Made by a program: the position numbers and the translations under genes
Notes under the pieces: generated by a model
Told to the model about the DNA's origin: nothing
Seen by the model: only the letters and a program-made list of their open reading frames with translations
Databases searched by the model: none
From: Gigantopelta aegis
Lineage: Eukaryota; Mollusca; Gastropoda; Neomphalida; Peltospiridae
Assembly (NCBI RefSeq): GCF_016097555.1
Contig: NC_054704.1
Location: 26,290,236 to 26,354,235 of the forward strand
DNA: 64,000 nt
Direction of reading: 5' to 3'
Shown: one piece after another, positions 63,592 through 64,000 of the stretch
Position numbering within the stretch: the first letter of the stretch is position 1
Layout of the letters: each line of letters begins with the position of its first letter

Positions 63592-64000
63592 CTGTAAAAG
63601 GAGATAAAGTTTATACATTTAAAAATATATATATTGCAAACATTTTCAATGGCAATTAAAATATGTATTACCATATTTCTTCTATAATTACAGCTCTTCT
63701 AAAATTTCAACAGTGTATTATTCTACAGCATGTCAATGCCAAAATACTTCTAAAAATATTATCACAGGCAAATACATTAAATCTGTGAATTAAAATTTAT
63801 GTTAACAATACATGTACTTCTTCCCTTTTTCATTATTTTTTGGTTTTAAAGTGATGATGTTGTACTAAATCGATTTTAGTGAATATTGTATGACGTGTAG
63901 GGAAGGCAGATTTGTATAATATTCGGTGGGGTGAAGGGTGGGTTAATCCCTCAATATCTCCTCTGCACCCACACCCAAGCATCTATGCATGCTTGCAGAC

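Overview
This is an intron-rich, AT-rich animal genomic window. I infer a mollusc, probably a gastropod or bivalve, from the abundant tRNA-derived SINEs with the A/B-box heads typical of molluscan SINEs, short TTAA-flanked MITEs and many foldback elements. The family-level taxonomy is an inference that I could not test.

Three conserved host genes account for all the convincing coding sequence. (1) ERCC8 (CSA, the WD40 substrate receptor of the CUL4-DDB1 ligase in transcription-coupled repair) runs on the minus strand from 7872 to 3820 in five exons that join into 401 codons. (2) RCL1 (RNA 3'-phosphate cyclase-like factor of the small-subunit processome) runs on the plus strand from 8238 to 17505 in nine exons that join into 383 codons. 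The two start codons lie head to head, 365 bp apart, so one intergenic segment must hold both promoters. (3) Nardilysin (NRDC, M16 metallopeptidase) runs on the minus strand from beyond the right edge to 21187. Its 28 visible exons keep one frame across 42 kb. The exon with the HxxEH zinc motif lies outside the window.

A fourth open frame stands out: a GC-rich single-exon minus-strand ORF (10882-10112) with an Arg-rich start, inside RCL1 intron 1 and only 101 bp from exon 2. I do not recognise it.

The rest is introns and intergenic DNA packed with mobile elements. These are 14 SINE copies or relics built from two heads and two tails in all four combinations; TTAA-flanked MITEs; pogo-like TA MITEs; hAT-like MITEs; a family of foldback elements; a mariner relic; one broken DIRS-type element at 58440-61360 with stray terminal fragments at 5140 and 25240; and several nested insertions whose empty sites are present elsewhere in the window.

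The 3' UTR of NRDC lies in a 72-bp minisatellite (19979-20836) that decays gradually toward the stop codon and carries repeated AATAAA signals on the gene's strand. No rRNA gene, intact tRNA gene, CRISPR array or operon structure is visible.
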